A stretch of DNA of 64,000 nucleotides from Paenibacillus mellifer (GCF_023195895.1 NZ_JALPRK010000001.1:496001-560000); one strand, 5' to 3'; shown: positions 42,895-52,144, numbered from the stretch's first letter. Made by a program: numbers and translations. Notes: generated by a model not told the origin, from the letters alone.

Positions 42895-43021
42895 AATGTT
42901 GCATTTTATGCAACATTCCAGCCTCCTTTGGCGCAAAGCCCTCAATAATGTTGCACTTATTGCAACATTTGGGGCTTGGTGCGGCTAAAGAGTGCAGAAA
43001 TGGTGCACTTTTTGCAACATT
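42895..43021. repeat. Three 23-bp palindromes at exact 52-bp spacing
   Basis: Units at 42895-42917, 42947-42969 and 42999-43021 each read AATGTTGCA-N5-TGCAACATT (the third has one change, AATGGTGCA). Starts are 52 bp apart both times, with 29-bp spacers between. The two spacers resemble each other in inverted orientation (GGGCTT.G.GC..AAAG). The array fills the 3' flank of thrS. Confidence 0.85.
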
Positions 43022-43028
43022 TTTGTGG

Positions 43029-43130
43029 TGAGGAGGCGTAGGAGTCTACATGAGCAACGGAGAGCACAGTTGAATTCAAGATTCGACGCCGAGTGAGCTC
43101 CCCTGCATTTGCTTCGTGCTGGAAAGCCAA
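43029..43130 (+). repeat. Dispersed intergenic repeat, copy 3
   Basis: Shares GTCTACATGAGCAACGGAGA, GTTGAATTCAAGATTCGACG, GCTTCGTGCTGGAAAGCCAA with copies 1 and 2. More diverged in its first part. It directly follows the palindrome triplet and ends before the 3D-domain gene. Confidence 0.72.
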
Positions 43131-43186
43131 CATGTATAGAATTGGGCGGATGTGGAAACCCTTTCGGATAAGGGGGAGGTTTTCTC

Positions 43187-43882
43187 ATGCGCCAATTTCA
43201 TTTCTGGCAAAAGATTAGTAAACGCTGTTTGCTTGCTGGACTGCTCATTTTTACGATGGCGGCGGATCTACCGGCCAGCGGAGTTCATGGAGTTCATCCG
43301 CAAAGCTTAAACGCGAACCGGCAAGCCCGGAACTTCGCGGAATGGCTGGAGCTTAAGCAAACGCAGCAACTGCAGGTTGAAAGGGCCGTTCGTCAAACTC
43401 AATATCAGCGGGTCATCGTCATGAGCCCGGAACATAAACAGGCTCAGCCTGAACGCAAGAAAGTGGAAACGATCAAAGTTTTAGCGACCGGTTATACCGC
43501 CGGCTACGAGTCTACCGGCAAGAAGCCAAGCCATCCGCAATACGGAATCACGTATTCAGGCGTTAAGGTACGGCGTGACAAAGACACCGTCTCGACGATC
43601 GCCGCCGATCTGAAGATTTTTCCGCTGGGCACGATCCTCTACATCCCGGGATACGGTTACGGGGTCGTCGCCGATAAAGGCTCAGCCATCCGCGGCCACA
43701 AAATCGATCTTTATTTCGATACCATTAAGCAGGTTTACAAGGAATGGGGCAAAAAAGAGGTCGAGGTGCAGGTGGTCCGCAAAGGAGAAGGCAAACTCAC
43801 CGAAGCGATGCTGCGGGAGCTTGGCAAAGTGATGGAAGTGAGTAAGGAAATTCCCGACAACCTGTGGGATAAGGCGATTTGA
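43187..43882 (+). CDS. Secreted 3D-domain protein (YuiC-like)
   Basis: A 231-residue exported protein. The signal peptide covers ~1-31 ([21 protein letters not shown]). A helical linker follows, then a C-terminal 3D domain: [49 protein letters not shown] and [20 protein letters not shown] with the three conserved Asp. The fold is that of MltA/RpfB-like transglycosylases acting on cell-wall glycan; YuiC is the nearest type. AAGGGGGAGG precedes the ATG. Confidence 0.9.
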   Translation: MRQFHFWQKISKRCLLAGLLIFTMAADLPASGVHGVHPQSLNANRQARNFAEWLELKQTQQLQVERAVRQTQYQRVIVMSPEHKQAQPERKKVETIKVLATGYTAGYESTGKKPSHPQYGITYSGVKVRRDKDTVSTIAADLKIFPLGTILYIPGYGYGVVADKGSAIRGHKIDLYFDTIKQVYKEWGKKEVEVQVVRKGEGKLTEAMLRELGKVMEVSKEIPDNLWDKAI

Positions 43883-43900
43883 AGTTCGTCTTAAGCTTTC

Positions 43901-43930
43901 GCATAATTCGCCTTCCCGATTCGCATAATA
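43901..43930 (+). promoter_or_regulatory. Sigma-G-type promoter of the SASP gene
   Basis: GCATA, 18 bp, CATAATA, matching the forespore sigma-G pattern (G-x-ATR, 17-18 bp, CATnnTA). It lies 80 bp upstream of the SASP start. A hairpin ACGTGGTC/GACCACGT (43935-43960) overlaps the expected transcription start. Confidence 0.65.
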
Positions 43931-44010
43931 AGCTACGTGGTCAACATAGAGAGACCACGTAAAACGCCGATGATTTACGATTCGGCGTATGCGAGAGGGA
44001 GGTGAAATTC

Positions 44011-44160
44011 ATGGCAAATCAAAAGAAAGCCGCTTCTCCAGGTTATAAAACACCGAACGAGAAGTTTAACGAGGAATTTGCTGAGGAAAGCACGGCTACC
44101 GTTGCTCAGAAAGCGAAAGCTTCCCGCAATGCAACGACTCCAGTGAACAAACAACAATAA
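44011..44160 (+). CDS. Gamma-type small acid-soluble spore protein
   Basis: A 49-residue hydrophilic protein: MANQKKAASPGYKTPNEKFN, EEFAEESTATVAQKAKAS, RNATTPVNKQQ. The F-x-x-EFA-x-E-[ST]-x-A pattern is the gamma-SASP repeat (compare FGTEFASET in SspE), here present once. These proteins are amino-acid stores degraded at germination and do not bind DNA like alpha/beta types. GGGAGGTGA lies before the ATG, a sigma-G-like promoter lies upstream and a terminator follows. Confidence 0.78.
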   Translation: MANQKKAASPGYKTPNEKFNEEFAEESTATVAQKAKASRNATTPVNKQQ

Positions 44161-44174
44161 TGATAGCGTGAAAG

Positions 44175-44206
44175 AGCAAAGGGCGTCCCTCGGGGACGCT
44201 CTTTTA
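44175..44206 (+). terminator. Terminator after the SASP gene
   Basis: AAAGGGCGTCCC pairs with GGGGACGCTCTTT, then TTA. Confidence 0.8.
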
Positions 44207-44329
44207 CATATATCCCCAATCGCCTCGGTCTCGGGACCGAGCCGTCTTTCCATCCCGCGCCGCTGTTCAGCAGCTCTGGCTTCAGGTAAACTGACATTAG
44301 TAAGAGGCAGTCCATTGGAGGTAAACGAG

Positions 44330-45289
44330 ATGAGAAACGGCTTATTTGGAAGGTTTATAGGCGGGATGGTGCTGATCGGTATCGGGGGAGTATTTCTTCT
44401 GAACCAGCTTGGAGTGACCGATTTCAGCATCGGCGAGATGTTCTCCACCTACTGGCCCGTATTTTTGATTCTGGGGGGATTGGTGAACCTCAGTAACAGT
44501 GGCCTGCGGGGCGGGAACTTTGTCGGCAGTGCCATATTAATTCTAATTGGCGGTTATTTTCTGGGTCGAAACCTGAATTTGATTTACTTAAGTCCCGGTG
44601 AATTTTTTCGCTTCTTTTTCCCGATGATGCTGATTATCGGCGGTTTGTACGTATTGTTCAAACCACGTGATCCGCATCGACGGAAGCGGCATGAGGATTT
44701 TCCACCTCCGCCAATGCCGCCGCTTAATCCGCCGCCCCCTCCGCCAACGTTCCATCCGGAGATGGAATCGCCGCTTGATTCGATTTTTGGTTCGATGGAG
44801 AAGGATAAGGAGAAGGAGCGGGAACAGCAGGCGAAACAGGAAAAATCGCGATTTGAGCAACCAAAGTTTAGTCAATTCCACGGAGGAAGCGTACCGGGAG
44901 ACCACGGGCCCGTGATTCAGAAGTCCGGATTTATCGGCGACGTTCATTTAGGCCAGGATTATTTTCAACTGAAACCGATGAATATCTCTCATTTTATCGG
45001 CGATACGATCATTGACCTGACCAAAGCACAGATTCCTTATGGGGAAACGAAAATCAACGTATCGTCGTTCATCGGTGACGTTAAGGTGTTCGTCCCCGAC
45101 GATATGGATATCGGCATCGTGGCCACCTCAAGCGCGTTCATCGGCGACTTGAAGGTGCTGACGCAAAAGCAGGGCGGATTCATGACCAGCGTCACGGCTG
45201 AATCTCCGTATTATGGCGAAGCGAGCAAACGGGTAAAGCTGATTGTCAGCGTCTTTGTAGGTGACGTCAAAGTCAACATGGTAGGTTAA
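44330..45289 (+). CDS. liaF: LiaF-like envelope-stress inhibitor protein
   Basis: A 319-residue membrane protein. Four N-terminal hydrophobic segments (~10-110: GGMVLIGIGGVFLLNQLGV, YWPVFLILGGLVNL, GSAILILIGGYFLGRNL, MMLIIGGLYVLF), a proline-rich, charged linker with two runs of Pro, and a C-terminal beta-solenoid-like LiaF domain with repeated FIGD (SGFIGDVHLG, HFIGDTIIDLT, SSFIGDVKVF, SAFIGDLKVL, SVFVGDVKVN). LiaF restrains the LiaSR pair. The ATG at 44330 follows TTGGAGG; upstream open frame is noise. Confidence 0.93.
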   Translation: MRNGLFGRFIGGMVLIGIGGVFLLNQLGVTDFSIGEMFSTYWPVFLILGGLVNLSNSGLRGGNFVGSAILILIGGYFLGRNLNLIYLSPGEFFRFFFPMMLIIGGLYVLFKPRDPHRRKRHEDFPPPPMPPLNPPPPPPTFHPEMESPLDSIFGSMEKDKEKEREQQAKQEKSRFEQPKFSQFHGGSVPGDHGPVIQKSGFIGDVHLGQDYFQLKPMNISHFIGDTIIDLTKAQIPYGETKINVSSFIGDVKVFVPDDMDIGIVATSSAFIGDLKVLTQKQGGFMTSVTAESPYYGEASKRVKLIVSVFVGDVKVNMVG

Positions 45290-45293
45290 TCCC

Positions 45294-46337
45294 ATGATCG
45301 TGCAGCGGATATTGAAGAATACGAAGTGGGAACTGTTGTGTTACTTTTTACTCACCGGCAGCCTAACGGCGGTTGCCTTCTATATCGGAACCACCACCGG
45401 GGTGATCGTTGTCCGTGATCCCTGGGTGTGGATTTACGATATGGCAGGCATCGTCGTTTTGGCGCTGATTATCGGTTATATCGCCGGCCGGCGCATTCAG
45501 GGAAAGATCGATCACCTGCACCTGAACATGCTTCAAGTGGCCAAAGGCAATTTATCCGTGCGGATGCCGGAGACGGCGGACCAGACGTTTAACGGGTTGT
45601 ATCAGGAATTCAACAATATGATTGACGCGATGGAGAAAAAGATGCAGCTCCTGCAGCAGCTTGGGGAGCAGGAGGTTATCGAGAAGGAGCAGGCGACGGA
45701 GAAAGCGGTGCTGGAGGAGCGCAGACGGCTCGCCCGCGACCTGCACGATACCGTCAGTCAGCAGTTGTTCGCCATACATATGGCGGCTTCGTCTTTGCCA
45801 AAAGTGCTGGAGGTCAACGCGGCTCAGGCGGAAACGGTTCTGAATCAGCTGATTCAGATGTCGAATACCGCGCAAAAGCAGATGCGTGCCCTGATCGCTC
45901 AATTGCGTCCGATGGAGCTGGTGGGTAAATCCTTAGCGGAGGCGCTGGATCAGTGGTTTCCCGATTATTGCCGGCAAAATGGGCTAAAGGGGATCAAGGA
46001 CATGGACATCCAAGGAGATATGTCGGAAGCGAAGGAACATCAGCTGTTCCTAATCATCCAGGAAGCGATGGCCAATATCGTGAAGCATGCCGGAGCCGGC
46101 ATGGTCAGCTTGTCATTGCGGGAAGGCCCGCGCCAGGTTGTGCTCAGCATCAGCGATGACGGACAAGGCTTCAGCAGCACGTTCCAGAAGCAGGGCTCTT
46201 ACGGTTTGACGACGATGAAGGAGCGGGCCGAGAAATTGGGCGGCAACACGGAAATCATCAGTAAACCGGGGGCGGGAACGACGATCCGGGTGCATATTCC
46301 GAAGTTCGAGGAAGGTAAAGGGGGAGGCCGCGAATGA
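45294..46337 (+). CDS. liaS: LiaS-like sensor histidine kinase
   Basis: A 347-residue NarX/LiaS-type kinase: two transmembrane helices (~15-35 and ~47-65) with almost no extracellular loop, a HAMP-like linker, the HisKA_3 phosphoacceptor LARDLHDTVSQQLFAIHMAASSL and the ATPase domain with EAMANIVKHAGA, SISDDGQGF and GSYGLTTMKERAEKLGG. The short sensor fits an intramembrane-sensing kinase that reads cell-wall stress through LiaF. Four bp after liaF; overlaps liaR by 4 bp. Confidence 0.94.
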   Translation: MIVQRILKNTKWELLCYFLLTGSLTAVAFYIGTTTGVIVVRDPWVWIYDMAGIVVLALIIGYIAGRRIQGKIDHLHLNMLQVAKGNLSVRMPETADQTFNGLYQEFNNMIDAMEKKMQLLQQLGEQEVIEKEQATEKAVLEERRRLARDLHDTVSQQLFAIHMAASSLPKVLEVNAAQAETVLNQLIQMSNTAQKQMRALIAQLRPMELVGKSLAEALDQWFPDYCRQNGLKGIKDMDIQGDMSEAKEHQLFLIIQEAMANIVKHAGAGMVSLSLREGPRQVVLSISDDGQGFSSTFQKQGSYGLTTMKERAEKLGGNTEIISKPGAGTTIRVHIPKFEEGKGGGRE

Positions 46338-46987
46338 GCAAAATTAAGGTGATGATCGTCGACGACCATGACATGGTGCGAATGGGATTAAAGACATATT
46401 TGATGCTGGATCCGGGGTTCGAGGTAATCGGTGAAGCCGGGGACGGACGCGAAGCGGTGGAGGTACTGGAGCGCGGGCTTCCGGAGGGGCCCCCGGATAT
46501 CATTCTGATGGACTTGATGATGCCGAATATGAACGGGGCAGAGGCAACTAAGGAAGTGTTGAGTCGATTTCCGGGCATGAAAATCGTGATCTTGACCAGC
46601 TTTTTGGAGGATGATCTCGTGGTCCAGGCAGTTGAAGCCGGTGCGGTCAGCTATGTGCTCAAGACGGTCTCCGCCGAAGAACTGATTTACGCGCTTCAAG
46701 GCGCGTACCGCGGGATGCCGGTGATGACGGGCGACGTAGCCCAGGCGCTTACGCGTGGCCTTAGACAACGAACCGTACAGGGCGATGATTCAGGGATGAC
46801 TGAGCGGGAGAAGGAAGTCCTGCTTCTGATTGCCGAAGGCAAAAGCAACAAGGATATCGCTGAAGAGCTGCATATTAGCATCAAAACGGTCAAAACGCAT
46901 GTCAGCAATCTGCTGATGAAATGCGAACTGGAAGATCGCACGCAGCTGGCGATTTACGCACACCGTCAAGGGTGGGTGGCACGTTAA
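46334..46987 (+). CDS. liaR: LiaR-like response regulator
   Basis: A 217-residue NarL-family regulator. The receiver has VDDHDMVRMGL and phosphoacceptor Asp in IILMDLMMPNMNG, switch residues ILTSF, and K in SYVLKTVSAEEL. The C-terminal LuxR-type HTH reads LTEREKEVLLLIAEGKSNKDIAEELHISIKTVKTHVSNLLMK (given in part, with T at 'MTE'). Partner of the upstream kinase; together liaFSR respond to cell-wall antibiotics. Confidence 0.94.
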   Translation: MSKIKVMIVDDHDMVRMGLKTYLMLDPGFEVIGEAGDGREAVEVLERGLPEGPPDIILMDLMMPNMNGAEATKEVLSRFPGMKIVILTSFLEDDLVVQAVEAGAVSYVLKTVSAEELIYALQGAYRGMPVMTGDVAQALTRGLRQRTVQGDDSGMTEREKEVLLLIAEGKSNKDIAEELHISIKTVKTHVSNLLMKCELEDRTQLAIYAHRQGWVAR

Positions 46988-47116
46988 TAGAGAGGCACTC
47001 TAGCTTTTATCTCCTTTTTAATTGTTTTTAATGTACGTTTAAGGTTTCTGGTACAGAATAAATACATGAAAACAAGTTACCCCTGAATTACGCAGGGGAA
47101 GGAGGTCAATCATACC

Positions 47117-48742
47117 ATGGACGATCAAAAGAACAAATCGGGCCAACCCTTTGAAGAAGACGCGAACGAATCGAAACGCCAAGAATCTTCGGAGTTGGGC
47201 TCTTCCTATTATTATTCTTACGGACCTTTTCAATCCTATGGAAAAACAAACGAGGAACCGAGCCAAGGTGCAGACTACGAACGCAGCCAGCCTGAAGAGG
47301 TGGAAATGACGAGACCGCAGCCGCTTAAACCGTTTCCTTCTTCCTACGATATGATTCGCAGCACGGTCGAATCTACTAACGGATCTAATGGAGACGGGCG
47401 CAACAACTTCCCTGCGGCGAAAAATAGCAACTGGCAATACAACAGCAAACCGCCGAAAAGATCCTCGGTCCGTTCAGTGATCGCTGGCGTATTGGCGGGC
47501 ATGCTGATTATGACCGGCGCGATGGTCTTTGCGGACCGCGTCAACCTGTTTACATCGGATCAAGCGGCTACCGCTTCGGTGCCGGCATCGGGAAATGCGT
47601 CAGGCAGCGGAAGCGCGGAATCAACCGGCAAAGCGACAACCGCCTTGTACCCGGTAACGGATGCCGGAGAAGTGACCAAAGTCGTCAGCCAAGCCGGGCC
47701 GGCCGTCGTGAAAATCGAAACGCTAACGGATTCGAATAAGCAAAGAAGCAGCAACCCGTACAGCAACGATCCGTTTTACCGCTACTTCTTTGGTGATGAT
47801 GCGTTTGGCTCCGGCGGGAACAACGGAAGCGACGACGGGAGCGGCGGTTCGTCCTCCGGTTCGAGCCAACTGGTACCGACGGGTATCGGATCCGGGTTTA
47901 TTTTCGATAAAACGGGATACATTCTGACCAATGAACACGTCGTTCATAACGCCGATGTGGTGCAGGTCACGGTGCAAGGCACTGAGAAGCCGTACGAAGC
48001 CAAGGTACTCGGCACGAGTTACGAGCTTGACTTGGCTGTGTTGAAGATCGAAAGCAACAGCAACTTCCCATCGATTCCGCTCGGCAACTCCGACAACACC
48101 CAGGTCGGCGAATGGATGGTTGCAATCGGTAACCCGCAGGGCTTTGACCATACGGTTACGGCCGGGGTATTAAGTGCGAAGGAACGCGATATCTCAATTG
48201 CCGGCGAGAACGGGGAGAAAGACCGGGAGTACGAGCATCTGCTGCAAACGGACGCTTCGATCAATCCGGGGAACTCCGGCGGTCCGCTGCTGAACCTAAA
48301 CGGCGAAGTGATCGGGATTAACGTGGCCGTTAGCTCCGACGCCCAGGGGATTGGATTTGCGATTCCGACGAGTACCATCAGCGAAGTCCTAGAAAAACTG
48401 AAGAATAATGAGAAAATTCCGCAAAAGCCGGTACCGTTTATCGGAGCTACCTTGATGACGATGACCGAGGAAGTGGCGAAGCAAATGCAAACCGACGTGA
48501 AGGAAGGTTCGATCGTCACTGACATCGTCTTCAAATCGCCGGCTTATAACGCCGACCTTCGTCCTTACGATATCATCACCGGGGCAAACGGCACCAAATT
48601 TGCCACGAAGGAGAAGTTGATTGAATTCATTCAGAAGCAGCAGGTTGGCACGAAGGTTACGATGAACATCGTTCGCGATGGTAAGAACATCGACCTTGAA
48701 GTCACGGTTGGCGACAAAAATGAGTTCTCTAACGTGAACTAA
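47117..48742 (+). CDS. Membrane-anchored HtrA/DegP-type serine protease
   Basis: A 541-residue S1C protease. The N-terminal ~115 residues are a charged cytosolic lead, one transmembrane helix follows (VIAGVLAGMLIMTGAMVFA), then a Ser/Gly linker and the protease domain with triad His274 (LTNEHVVHN), Asp305 (YELDLAVLKIE) and Ser387 (NPGNSGGPLLN). A single PDZ domain closes it (IVTDIVFKSPAYNADLRPYD). It degrades misfolded exported proteins at the outer membrane face. A small hairpin CCCCTG/CAGGGG sits right before the ribosome site AAGGAGG and may tune translation. Confidence 0.95.
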   Translation: MDDQKNKSGQPFEEDANESKRQESSELGSSYYYSYGPFQSYGKTNEEPSQGADYERSQPEEVEMTRPQPLKPFPSSYDMIRSTVESTNGSNGDGRNNFPAAKNSNWQYNSKPPKRSSVRSVIAGVLAGMLIMTGAMVFADRVNLFTSDQAATASVPASGNASGSGSAESTGKATTALYPVTDAGEVTKVVSQAGPAVVKIETLTDSNKQRSSNPYSNDPFYRYFFGDDAFGSGGNNGSDDGSGGSSSGSSQLVPTGIGSGFIFDKTGYILTNEHVVHNADVVQVTVQGTEKPYEAKVLGTSYELDLAVLKIESNSNFPSIPLGNSDNTQVGEWMVAIGNPQGFDHTVTAGVLSAKERDISIAGENGEKDREYEHLLQTDASINPGNSGGPLLNLNGEVIGINVAVSSDAQGIGFAIPTSTISEVLEKLKNNEKIPQKPVPFIGATLMTMTEEVAKQMQTDVKEGSIVTDIVFKSPAYNADLRPYDIITGANGTKFATKEKLIEFIQKQQVGTKVTMNIVRDGKNIDLEVTVGDKNEFSNVN

Positions 48743-48771
48743 TACGCACGGGAAGTCACTAGGGCGGCGAA

Positions 48772-48802
48772 GGCGGCAGGAATAGAGCCTGCCGCCTTTT
48801 TT
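48772..48802 (+). terminator. Terminator after the HtrA-like gene
   Basis: GGCGGCAGG / CCTGCCGCC with loop AATAGAG, then six T. Confidence 0.9.
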
Positions 48803-48893
48803 GGTACCCGGATGCGGGTTGCCGGTCCGTTTTGATACAATGGAGACAGTGGAGCTTGCCCGAGGCAAGCGCAAGGCAAAGGAGAGATTGTTC

Positions 48894-49583
48894 GTGAGAT
48901 CGGCAATTTTGGTTATAGATGATGATGAGAAAATCACGTCGATGCTGCGGCGCGGCCTGGCGTTTGAGGGATATGACGTCTATACGGCCCAGAACGGAGC
49001 GGAAGGACTCTCGATGATGATGAGCGCCGACCCGGATTTGATTATTTTAGACGTCATGATGCCTAAAGTAGACGGGTTCGAGGTATGCCGGCGATTGCGC
49101 GAGGGAGGAAGCACCGTACCGGTGCTGATGTTGACCGCCAAGGACGAGGTCGAGAACCGGGTGAAGGGATTGGATCTGGGCGCGGACGATTACCTCGTCA
49201 AACCTTTTGCCCTGGAGGAGCTGCTGGCCCGGGTGCGAGCATTGCTTCGGCGCAAGGATTCGGCGGGAGACGCCGGCAACCAGCGGCTTATTTTTGAGGA
49301 CATCGTCATGGATCTCGATTCTCGCGAGGTTACGCGGGCCGGACAGCGTTTGGAACTAACCGCCAAGGAATTTGAGCTGCTCCACCTGTTCTTGCAAAAT
49401 CCCAAACGGCTGCTGACCCGAGATTTAATCATGGATAAAATTTGGGGTTACGACTACAGCGGGGAGTCGAACGTGCTGGAGGTTTATATTGCCATGCTTC
49501 GGCAAAAGACAGAGGAGCACGGCGGCAAACGTATCATTCAGACGATCCGCGGGGCCGGTTACATCCTGAGAGGAGAGGCTTAA
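48894..49583 (+). CDS. OmpR-family DNA-binding response regulator
   Basis: A 229-residue regulator. Receiver: ILVIDDDEKITSMLRRGL, phosphoacceptor in LIILDVMMPKVDGFEV, and LTAKD and YLVKPFALEELLARV. The winged helix is at the C-terminus (LELTAKEFELLHLFLQNPKR; IIQTIRGAGYILRG). An open frame begins earlier, but AAAGGAGAG stands before the GTG at 48894. Its kinase starts 2 bp after its stop. The regulon is unknown; nearness to htrA suggests envelope stress. Confidence 0.93.
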   Translation: MRSAILVIDDDEKITSMLRRGLAFEGYDVYTAQNGAEGLSMMMSADPDLIILDVMMPKVDGFEVCRRLREGGSTVPVLMLTAKDEVENRVKGLDLGADDYLVKPFALEELLARVRALLRRKDSAGDAGNQRLIFEDIVMDLDSREVTRAGQRLELTAKEFELLHLFLQNPKRLLTRDLIMDKIWGYDYSGESNVLEVYIAMLRQKTEEHGGKRIIQTIRGAGYILRGEA

Positions 49584-49585
49584 GC

Positions 49586-51043
49586 ATGTCGATTCGGCTG
49601 CGGCTGACTGCATGGTATACCGGGATTTTGGCCGTTACGCTGATCCTGTTCAGCGCTTCGATCTATGCCTTTGTCCGATATAACACCTATATGGAAGTGA
49701 AGAATCGGTTGGAGGATCAGGCCAATCGGATCAAAAACTCCCAAAGCTACAGCATCACTCAGGGACTGGATTTGTATTTGGATCCGATGCAGGCGAACCG
49801 GTTAGAGGATGCCCAACTGTTTGTGCAGATCCACAATTATACGGATGGAAACACGCGGTATTCGCAAAATCTGTTGAGTTGGAACATGAAGTTCCCCGTT
49901 CCTGACGCCGGCTCGTTGAGCAAGATCGCGGGCTTCAAGAAGGTTCAGCTGTATAATCAGTCTTTCTTGCTGTATCAGCTTCCGATAACGCTCGATAACA
50001 ATTTGATTGGTTTGATCCAGCTTGCGGCCTATACCGGCGCCGAAGATAAGCTAATGAACCGGATGAGCACGGTCTTGTTATTTGGCTCGATCATCACGAT
50101 TCTGGCGGCCAGCTCACTGGGTCTCTTCCTTGCGCGTAAATCGATGGCGCCTATCGGCAAGGTCATTGAGGCGGCAAACGGGATTCAGACTGGGAATGAT
50201 CTGAGTGTGAGGATCGATTACGAAGGGCCAAATGATGAAATCGGCCAACTGATTGGCACCGTCAACAACATGCTCGAACGAACCGAGGGCTTTTATAGGG
50301 AGCTTGAGGAGGCCTATTCGACCCAGCGCCGGTTCGTATCGGATGCCTCCCATGAATTGCGAACACCACTCACGACAATTCGCGGCAACGTGGACTTGTT
50401 GAAGCGGATGTGGACTCAGGATGAAGCACGGCGCGATCCTGGCGAAGAGGAACGGGTACGCAACTTCTCACTGGAAGCTGTGAGCGACATCGCCGCTGAA
50501 TCCGAACGAATGAGCCGGTTGGTGAACGATATGCTGTCGCTGGCCCGTGCGGATGCCGGGCAAACGCTGACGAAAGAGCCGCTGCTGCTGGCTCCGGTTG
50601 TGGAGGAGGTCGCCCGAAGGGCGCAATTCTTGCCGCGGAGAGCGGAGTGGGTCCAAGGCGATTTGCAGGCACTAGAGGGTGTGACGGTTGTTGGCAGCAA
50701 GGATTATTTGCAGCAGATGTTGTTTATTTTTATTGAAAATGCGTTCAAATATACCGAACAGGGCAGCGTCACGATCGATGCTGTTCAATCGGCAGGACAG
50801 ATTGGCATCCGCGTCGCTGATACGGGCATCGGGATGGACCGCAGCGAGGTACCGCATATTTTTGAACGCTTCTATCGGGCGGATCCGTCCCGTGGGGTTA
50901 TTCAAGGAACCGGGCTGGGGTTATCGATTGCCAAATGGATTATTGACGAACACGAGGGCTCTGTAGAAGTGTTAACGAAGCGAGGCGAAGGGACGACTTT
51001 CATCATCTGGCTTCCCACTGTCTTTAATGCCCTCCAGGAATAG
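49586..51043 (+). CDS. Sensor histidine kinase partner of the OmpR-type regulator
   Basis: A 485-residue membrane kinase: TM1 at ~7-28 (WYTGILAVTLILFSASIYAFV), a ~140-residue extracellular sensor domain, TM2 (LLFGSIITILAASSLGLFLA), HAMP, HisKA with RFVSDASHELRTPLTTIRGNV, and ATPase domain (IFIENAFKYT, VADTGIGMD, GTGLGLSIAKWII). GGAGAGG precedes the ATG. The stimulus is unknown. The frame extends upstream through the regulator, which is ruled out by the ribosome site at the regulator stop. Confidence 0.93.
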   Translation: MSIRLRLTAWYTGILAVTLILFSASIYAFVRYNTYMEVKNRLEDQANRIKNSQSYSITQGLDLYLDPMQANRLEDAQLFVQIHNYTDGNTRYSQNLLSWNMKFPVPDAGSLSKIAGFKKVQLYNQSFLLYQLPITLDNNLIGLIQLAAYTGAEDKLMNRMSTVLLFGSIITILAASSLGLFLARKSMAPIGKVIEAANGIQTGNDLSVRIDYEGPNDEIGQLIGTVNNMLERTEGFYRELEEAYSTQRRFVSDASHELRTPLTTIRGNVDLLKRMWTQDEARRDPGEEERVRNFSLEAVSDIAAESERMSRLVNDMLSLARADAGQTLTKEPLLLAPVVEEVARRAQFLPRRAEWVQGDLQALEGVTVVGSKDYLQQMLFIFIENAFKYTEQGSVTIDAVQSAGQIGIRVADTGIGMDRSEVPHIFERFYRADPSRGVIQGTGLGLSIAKWIIDEHEGSVEVLTKRGEGTTFIIWLPTVFNALQE

Positions 51044-51051
51044 TTTATAAT
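51023..51051 (+). promoter_or_regulatory. Possible sigma-A promoter of ispH
   Basis: TTTAAT, 17 bp, TATAAT, overlapping the end of the kinase gene; transcription would start near 51058. Confidence 0.6.
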
Positions 51052-51106
51052 AGAGAGGCCCCCTCCGTCAGGGAAAACTGGGGGACGAGAAAGCAGGGAT
51101 ACGATC

Positions 51107-52066
51107 ATGGAAGTCATTAAAATTTCGCCGCGCGGTTACTGCTACGGCGTCGTGGACGCGATGGTTCTGGCCCGGCAGGCGGCTAAGAACCTCGATCTCC
51201 CGCGGCCGATATATATACTAGGCATGATTGTGCACAACAGCCATGTCACGAATTCTTTCGAGGATGAAGGGATTATTACGTTGGACGGCCCGAATCGCCT
51301 CGACATTTTGAGCAAGGTGGAGAGCGGGACAGTTATTTTTACAGCGCATGGGGTGTCGCCGGAGGTCCGCAAGTTGGCCCGTGACAAAGGGCTGACGACG
51401 GTCGACGCTACTTGCCCGGATGTGACCAAAACTCATGTACTCATCGAAGAGAAGGTTGCCGATGGGTATGAGGTGATTTACATCGGGAAGAAAGGGCATC
51501 CCGAGCCGGAAGGCGCGGTAGGCGTAGCACCAGACAAGGTGCATTTGATCGAGAAGGAAGAGGAGATCGAGCTTCTGAATCTATCGGCCGACAAAATCGT
51601 AATCACCAACCAAACGACGATGAGCCAGTGGGATATCAAGCATATTATGAAAAAATTGCTGGAGAAGTTTCCCGGCGCTGAGGTGCATAACGAGATTTGC
51701 CTGGCGACCCAGATGCGCCAGCAGGCGGTTGCGGAGCAAGCCAGTCAGGCGGACCTCGTGATCGTCGTTGGCGATCCCCGGAGCAATAACTCTAACCGGC
51801 TCGCACAGGTGTCGGAAGAGATCGCCGGAGTTAAGGCGTACCGGATCGCCGACGTCACGGAGCTGAAGCGCGAATGGCTGGAAGGCATCCGCAAGGTAGC
51901 GGTGACCTCAGGCGCGTCGACGCCGACGCCAATTACGAAGGAAGTCATCCATTATCTAGAGCAATATGTCCCGGAAGTACCGGCGACTTGGGATATCGTC
52001 CGAACGGTCAATCTAGCGAAATTATTGCCTCCAGTTAAAGTCGGAGCTAAAAGTAAAGAGGAATAA
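51107..52066 (+). CDS. ispH: 4-hydroxy-3-methylbut-2-enyl diphosphate reductase
   Basis: A 319-residue [4Fe-4S] enzyme, last step of the MEP isoprenoid route, giving IPP and DMAPP. Cluster ligands are Cys12 ([11 protein letters not shown]), Cys in [12 protein letters not shown] and Cys in [14 protein letters not shown]. Other conserved parts are [20 protein letters not shown] and [11 protein letters not shown]. Standard length. The ribosome site (GCAGGGA) is modest. Confidence 0.97.
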   Translation: MEVIKISPRGYCYGVVDAMVLARQAAKNLDLPRPIYILGMIVHNSHVTNSFEDEGIITLDGPNRLDILSKVESGTVIFTAHGVSPEVRKLARDKGLTTVDATCPDVTKTHVLIEEKVADGYEVIYIGKKGHPEPEGAVGVAPDKVHLIEKEEEIELLNLSADKIVITNQTTMSQWDIKHIMKKLLEKFPGAEVHNEICLATQMRQQAVAEQASQADLVIVVGDPRSNNSNRLAQVSEEIAGVKAYRIADVTELKREWLEGIRKVAVTSGASTPTPITKEVIHYLEQYVPEVPATWDIVRTVNLAKLLPPVKVGAKSKEE

Positions 52067-52107
52067 AAGTTTACCAACATTTGCGGGGTCCCATACGAGT
52101 CGATACA

Positions 52108-52144
52108 TGTTATACTCGTTGTAGAAAGGTTACAAAAATGTAAC
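52108..52144 (+). promoter_or_regulatory. Extended -10 promoter and GTTACA dyad upstream of the CAP gene
   Basis: TG-T-TATACT (52108-52116) is an extended -10. Just past the expected start lies GTTACA-AAAA-TGTAAC (52129-52144), a perfect dyad that could be an operator or a short hairpin in the leader. Confidence 0.5.

Noticed and set aside
42895..43021. Possible mini CRISPR array (three 23-bp repeats, two 29-bp spacers)
   Set aside because: The repeats are full palindromes, only three in number, the two spacers resemble each other, and no cas genes are present. A palindromic intergenic element fits better.
42849..43186. Protein-coding gene in the thrS-3D gap
   Set aside because: Short frames exist, but none has a ribosome site or protein-like composition, and the region is filled by the palindromes and a dispersed repeat copy.
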